Positions 61,238 through 64,000 of a stretch of 64,000 bases of DNA are shown here, piece by piece; the stretch's first letter is position 1, and each line of letters opens with the position of its first letter. The notes beneath the pieces were generated by a model that saw only the letters and a program-made list of their open reading frames with translations, did no database searches and was not told where the DNA came from. A program made the translations under genes and the position numbers. The DNA comes from Thermodesulfobacteriota bacterium (GTDB lineage: Bacteria > Desulfobacterota_D > UBA1144 > Nemesobacterales > UBA2774): NCBI GenBank assembly GCA_035325995.1, contig DAOKYU010000002.1, positions 186,001 to 250,000 of the forward strand. The letters are read 5' to 3'.

Positions 61238-63094
61238 ATGAATAAAGTCAATTTAATACTCCTTCTGATTTTATATCTGACCCTTCTACACGATATCCGT
61301 CATCCCGCCTTCGCAGCCGAAAAAACAGGCGATGACAGCGAGGCTTCCGAAACCCAGCCCGAAGAAGTCGCGGTACGCATATCGAAGGTCAAGATCAAGG
61401 GAGCGAAAGCCGTATCCAAGCAGGACATAGAGCAGAGCATAGGCACCGAATCTCCGTCGATAAGGTTCTGGGTCAAAAAGCCCGAGTTTAACGAAGAGGT
61501 CCTCATCGACGACATGGTGAGGATAAAGCGTCTCTACGCGAGCCACGGCTACTACGACGCCGAGGCCACTTACGAGCTCAAGTACAACGACGACCACACC
61601 AGGGTGGAAATAACGATCAACATCAAGGAAGGCGAGCCCGTGATTCTCACCGAGCTCAGCATCGGTTACGAGGGCGACCTTACCGACGAGGTCAAAAAAG
61701 ACATCGATAAGGCGGTCCCGCTCAAGGTGGACAAAACATTCTCCCCGGTCGGCTACCAGCAGACCAAGGGCGCCATAGAAGAGATACTCTCCAACGAAGG
61801 GCATCCCAAGGCGGTCGTCGAGGGCGAGGCGCTCGTAAACAGGAAAGAGAAATGGGCCAGGGCGAAGTTCGTGGTCAAACCCGGGCCCGTTTATACGTTC
61901 GGTTCGGTCACGGTCATGGGCAACGCCGAGGTCGAGAGCTACGTCATATCCAGGGAGGCCACCTTCAAAAAGGGCGACATCTACTCGCTCCAGAAGATAA
62001 ACGAAACCCAGGCCAACATCTTCCAGCTCGGGCTCTTCAGGTCCGTCGTCATCGACCCGGTATACAACGAAGAAGACCACGTCGCCGACATAAGAATAAC
62101 CGTCAAGGAGAGAAAGCAGGGCTCGGTCAAGTTCGGCGTCGGGTTCGGCACCGAGGACAAGCTCAGGGCCCAGGCCATCTGGACGAAGAGGAATTTCTTC
62201 GGCGGGGGAAGGAGGCTCGAGGTCGCGGGCAAGTTCTCCTTCATAACCCAGAGGCTCGAGACGAGCGTCCTTCAGCCCTACATACTGGGCAGGGATTCGC
62301 AGCTCACCGGGTCACTCAACTTCCAGAGGGACGACGTTCCGAGCTTCGAGGGCGAGAGCTTTCTCACAACCGCCGAAGTGCAGAAGGACTTTCGCGAATA
62401 CTACTCCGCCTTCGGCTCGTTCAACGTGCAGCTCTCCCGGGTTCAAAAAAGCGCACGCCGTACGCCCGAGGAGAAAAGCCGCGAGAACTTCTTCCTGACG
62501 TATTTTAACTCCGGTCTCGAGATGGACACGACGGACAACATCCTCAACCCGACGCGCGGGTTCGTCATCGCGGGCGGCCTCGAATCGTCCTTCCGGGCGC
62601 TGTTCTCGGACGTCAACTACTTTAAGGGCACGGTCGAGCTCAGGGGCTACAAACGGCTCATGCGAATCATCCTGGCCTCGCGCTTGACCGTCGGCGTCAT
62701 ACAGCCCTTCGGCTCGACGGGCACGTTCGACATACCTATATTCAAGAGGTTTTTCGCCGGCGGCAGCACGAGCATGAGAGGTTTTCCGTTCCAGAAACTG
62801 GGCCCGCTCAGCCAGGGCGGCGATCCGCTCGGCGGCAATTCCCTGCTCGTCGGGAGCTTCGAGGCGAGGTTCCCGCTGTACGGCGAGTTCGGGGGCGTCG
62901 TGTTCCTGGATTATGGAAACGTCTATTCCGACGAGTGGGAATACGATCTTTCGAGGCTGAAATACGCGCCCGGCGTGGGGCTCAGATACGATACGATCAT
63001 AGGCCCCATAAGATTCGACGTCGGCTATGCGCTCAATCCCGAGCCGGGAATAAGAAGGGTGCAGTTCTTCATCAGCATAGGTCAGGCTTTCTGA
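61238..63094 (+). CDS. TamA/BamA-like outer-membrane assembly protein
   Basis: A 618-residue Omp85 protein. A signal peptide (1-27) is followed by POTRA-type segments (about 45-330; for example ISKVKIKGAKAVSKQDI and YTFGSVTVMGNAEV) and a 16-strand-type barrel. The Omp85 lock motif MRGF (in GGSTSMRGFPF) and the C-terminal Phe are present. The number of POTRAs (about three) suggests TamA rather than BamA. It would insert outer-membrane proteins; tamB is not in the window. An AT-rich leader with GTATTATC could be the promoter. Confidence 0.88.
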   Translation: MNKVNLILLLILYLTLLHDIRHPAFAAEKTGDDSEASETQPEEVAVRISKVKIKGAKAVSKQDIEQSIGTESPSIRFWVKKPEFNEEVLIDDMVRIKRLYASHGYYDAEATYELKYNDDHTRVEITINIKEGEPVILTELSIGYEGDLTDEVKKDIDKAVPLKVDKTFSPVGYQQTKGAIEEILSNEGHPKAVVEGEALVNRKEKWARAKFVVKPGPVYTFGSVTVMGNAEVESYVISREATFKKGDIYSLQKINETQANIFQLGLFRSVVIDPVYNEEDHVADIRITVKERKQGSVKFGVGFGTEDKLRAQAIWTKRNFFGGGRRLEVAGKFSFITQRLETSVLQPYILGRDSQLTGSLNFQRDDVPSFEGESFLTTAEVQKDFREYYSAFGSFNVQLSRVQKSARRTPEEKSRENFFLTYFNSGLEMDTTDNILNPTRGFVIAGGLESSFRALFSDVNYFKGTVELRGYKRLMRIILASRLTVGVIQPFGSTGTFDIPIFKRFFAGGSTSMRGFPFQKLGPLSQGGDPLGGNSLLVGSFEARFPLYGEFGGVVFLDYGNVYSDEWEYDLSRLKYAPGVGLRYDTIIGPIRFDVGYALNPEPGIRRVQFFISIGQAF

Positions 63095-63097
63095 GGA

Positions 63098-63373
63098 TCA
63101 GACGCGCGAGTTGCTCGTGGGGTTATCGAGAGGCGCCCCATCGCCGGCCGCTTCGGCTTCTTCTGTTTGGGCCTCTCTTTTCGCGAGCTCCTGCTTTGCG
63201 TCTTCTTCGTTTATCTCGAACTCTATGGAGCTTTTGAGCTCGTTCTTTGCCCTTTCGAGCTCGCGCATGCCTCTCCCGAGCGTCCTTGCTATCTTGGGGA
63301 TTTCCTTCGGGCCGAGTACGAGGAGCGCTATGACCAGGATTATCAATATCTCGCTGGTTCCTATGCCGAACAC
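63098..63373 (-). CDS. Twin-arginine translocase subunit TatA/TatB
   Basis: A 91-residue protein with the TatA/B layout: MFGIGTSEILIILVIALLVLGPKEIP (membrane helix and hinge) then an amphipathic helix and an acidic tail. The Glu after GTS and LGPKEIPKIART favour TatB or a TatA/B hybrid. It would serve export of folded Tat substrates, of which the Rieske protein at 56089 is one. tatC is not in the window. It converges with the tamA-like gene. Confidence 0.85.
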   Translation of the reverse strand: MFGIGTSEILIILVIALLVLGPKEIPKIARTLGRGMRELERAKNELKSSIEFEINEEDAKQELAKREAQTEEAEAAGDGAPLDNPTSNSRV

Positions 63374-63631
63374 GGTCCGTGGGCTCCTTCGCTGGGTGTA
63401 AACATGCCTTCTCCTGTAACGTGAAAGGCTACCCTATTAGCCCCGCATGTTCAATAAATCCGCGGGGGCGTATAAGGGGAGGGAGACCGCTCCGGCGCGC
63501 CGCCGCGGGCGTGTTTTCCGCTGCTTTTTCCGTGTCCTGCGGGATGCCGGATCTCCGATTCACTACAGTTTTTTAACGAATGTTGTAAAATGAACGGGTA
63601 ACCGAAAATACAGAAATGAGAGGTGGCGCAT

Positions 63632-64000
63632 ATGAAGGCAATCCGTTTTCACGAATTCGGAGAAGTCGAAGTTCTAAAATACGAGGACGTACCCGACCCG
63701 GTAATCGGAGACGACGAGGTTCTGGTGCGCGTGAAGGCGGCTGCCCTGAATCACCTCGACCTCAGGATAAGGTCCGGTAAATCCCCCCGGCCCGTGGACC
63801 TCCCCCACATCGGCGGCGTCGACATAGCCGGCGACGTAGAGGCTGTCGGCAAGAACGTCACCGACATAAAACCCGGGGCCAAGGTCGTAATCGACCCGAC
63901 TGTGAAGACCCCCAAGGGGCCTATGGTCGTCGGCGTCAACTTCTACGGCGGGTTCGCCGAATACGTAAAGGTCCCCGCTGTGAACGCCGTTCCGATTCCG
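63632..64000 (+). CDS. Quinone-oxidoreductase-like MDR protein, 5' part
   Basis: The first 123 residues of a medium-chain dehydrogenase run off the right edge. MKAIRFHEFGEVEVLKYEDVPDP, AAALNHLDLRIRSG and GGVDIAGDVEAVG are typical. The position where zinc enzymes have the catalytic Cys reads LNHLD; the GHE motif is GVD, so this is likely a zinc-free quinone oxidoreductase. A GAGAGG site precedes the ATG. Confidence 0.85.
   Translation, partial: MKAIRFHEFGEVEVLKYEDVPDPVIGDDEVLVRVKAAALNHLDLRIRSGKSPRPVDLPHIGGVDIAGDVEAVGKNVTDIKPGAKVVIDPTVKTPKGPMVVGVNFYGGFAEYVKVPAVNAVPIP

Overview
The window is about 60% GC and gene-dense. It looks like a chromosomal segment of a Gram-negative, oxygen-respiring bacterium: it carries a TamA/BamA-type outer-membrane protein, a TPR-beta-barrel protein, lipoproteins, a Rieske/cytochrome b complex, a caa3-type oxidase, NDH-2 and Dps. 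Most genes use AGG for Arg and ATA for Ile heavily. The two-gene indolepyruvate:ferredoxin oxidoreductase and the b6-like cytochrome b fit a deep proteobacterial or Desulfobacterota-related lineage, but no marker here fixes the taxon.

Positions 1-11100 are an exported-protein island. It opens with the 3' part of an anti-sigma-like membrane protein, translationally coupled to a subtilisin-like protease. After it come an M6-like metalloprotease, a CARDB-type protein, a small acidic exported protein, a Cys-containing secreted protein, a CSLREA/beta-helix protein with a C-terminal sorting-type tail, a TPR-beta-barrel protein and a Pro-rich secreted protein. Six of these units start with the same promoter, GAACCT (once GAACTT), exactly 17 bases, then ACTAAC, ACTCAC or ACCCAC; most units end in a hairpin. 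The simplest reading is that the anti-sigma factor at the left edge, with a sigma factor just outside the window, controls this island. This is the most interesting part of the window.

Positions 11100-26600 are accessory: two stand-alone ECF sigma factors mixed with small redox/SDR enzymes, a hydrolase and an OB-fold-like secreted protein, with a 53-base direct repeat ahead of two of the genes; a sigma54 activator whose 3' end overlaps a convergent TPR gene; an integrase remnant beside tRNA-Ser(UGA); Dps; two SDRs; a zinc alcohol dehydrogenase; a beta-carbonic anhydrase and RsmI.

Positions 26600-42800 are mainly housekeeping: gatA-gatC-gshB, endonuclease V and a dual-specificity phosphatase, iorA-iorB, carA, an RMD1/DUF155 membrane protein without a standard start codon, an HD-GYP response regulator, gatB, a PIG-L deacetylase, a Ca/Na antiporter and an archaeal-type 8-oxoguanine glycosylase. 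Positions 42736-50400 carry membrane transport (DUF4396, FUSC, a CPA1 antiporter, a lipoprotein, an HlyD adaptor) and a GH15-like enzyme.

At 50660-51560 the promoter of the degP-like gene is duplicated, and between the copies lies a CopD-like gene with foreign-looking codon use. After the DegP-like protease and NDH-2, positions 54614-61005 hold a compact minus-strand respiratory operon (coxB with cytochrome c, coxA, coxC, ctaG, a small subunit IV, Rieske, and cytochrome b fused to cytochrome c). The window ends with a TamA/BamA-like protein, TatA/B and the start of a quinone-oxidoreductase-like gene.
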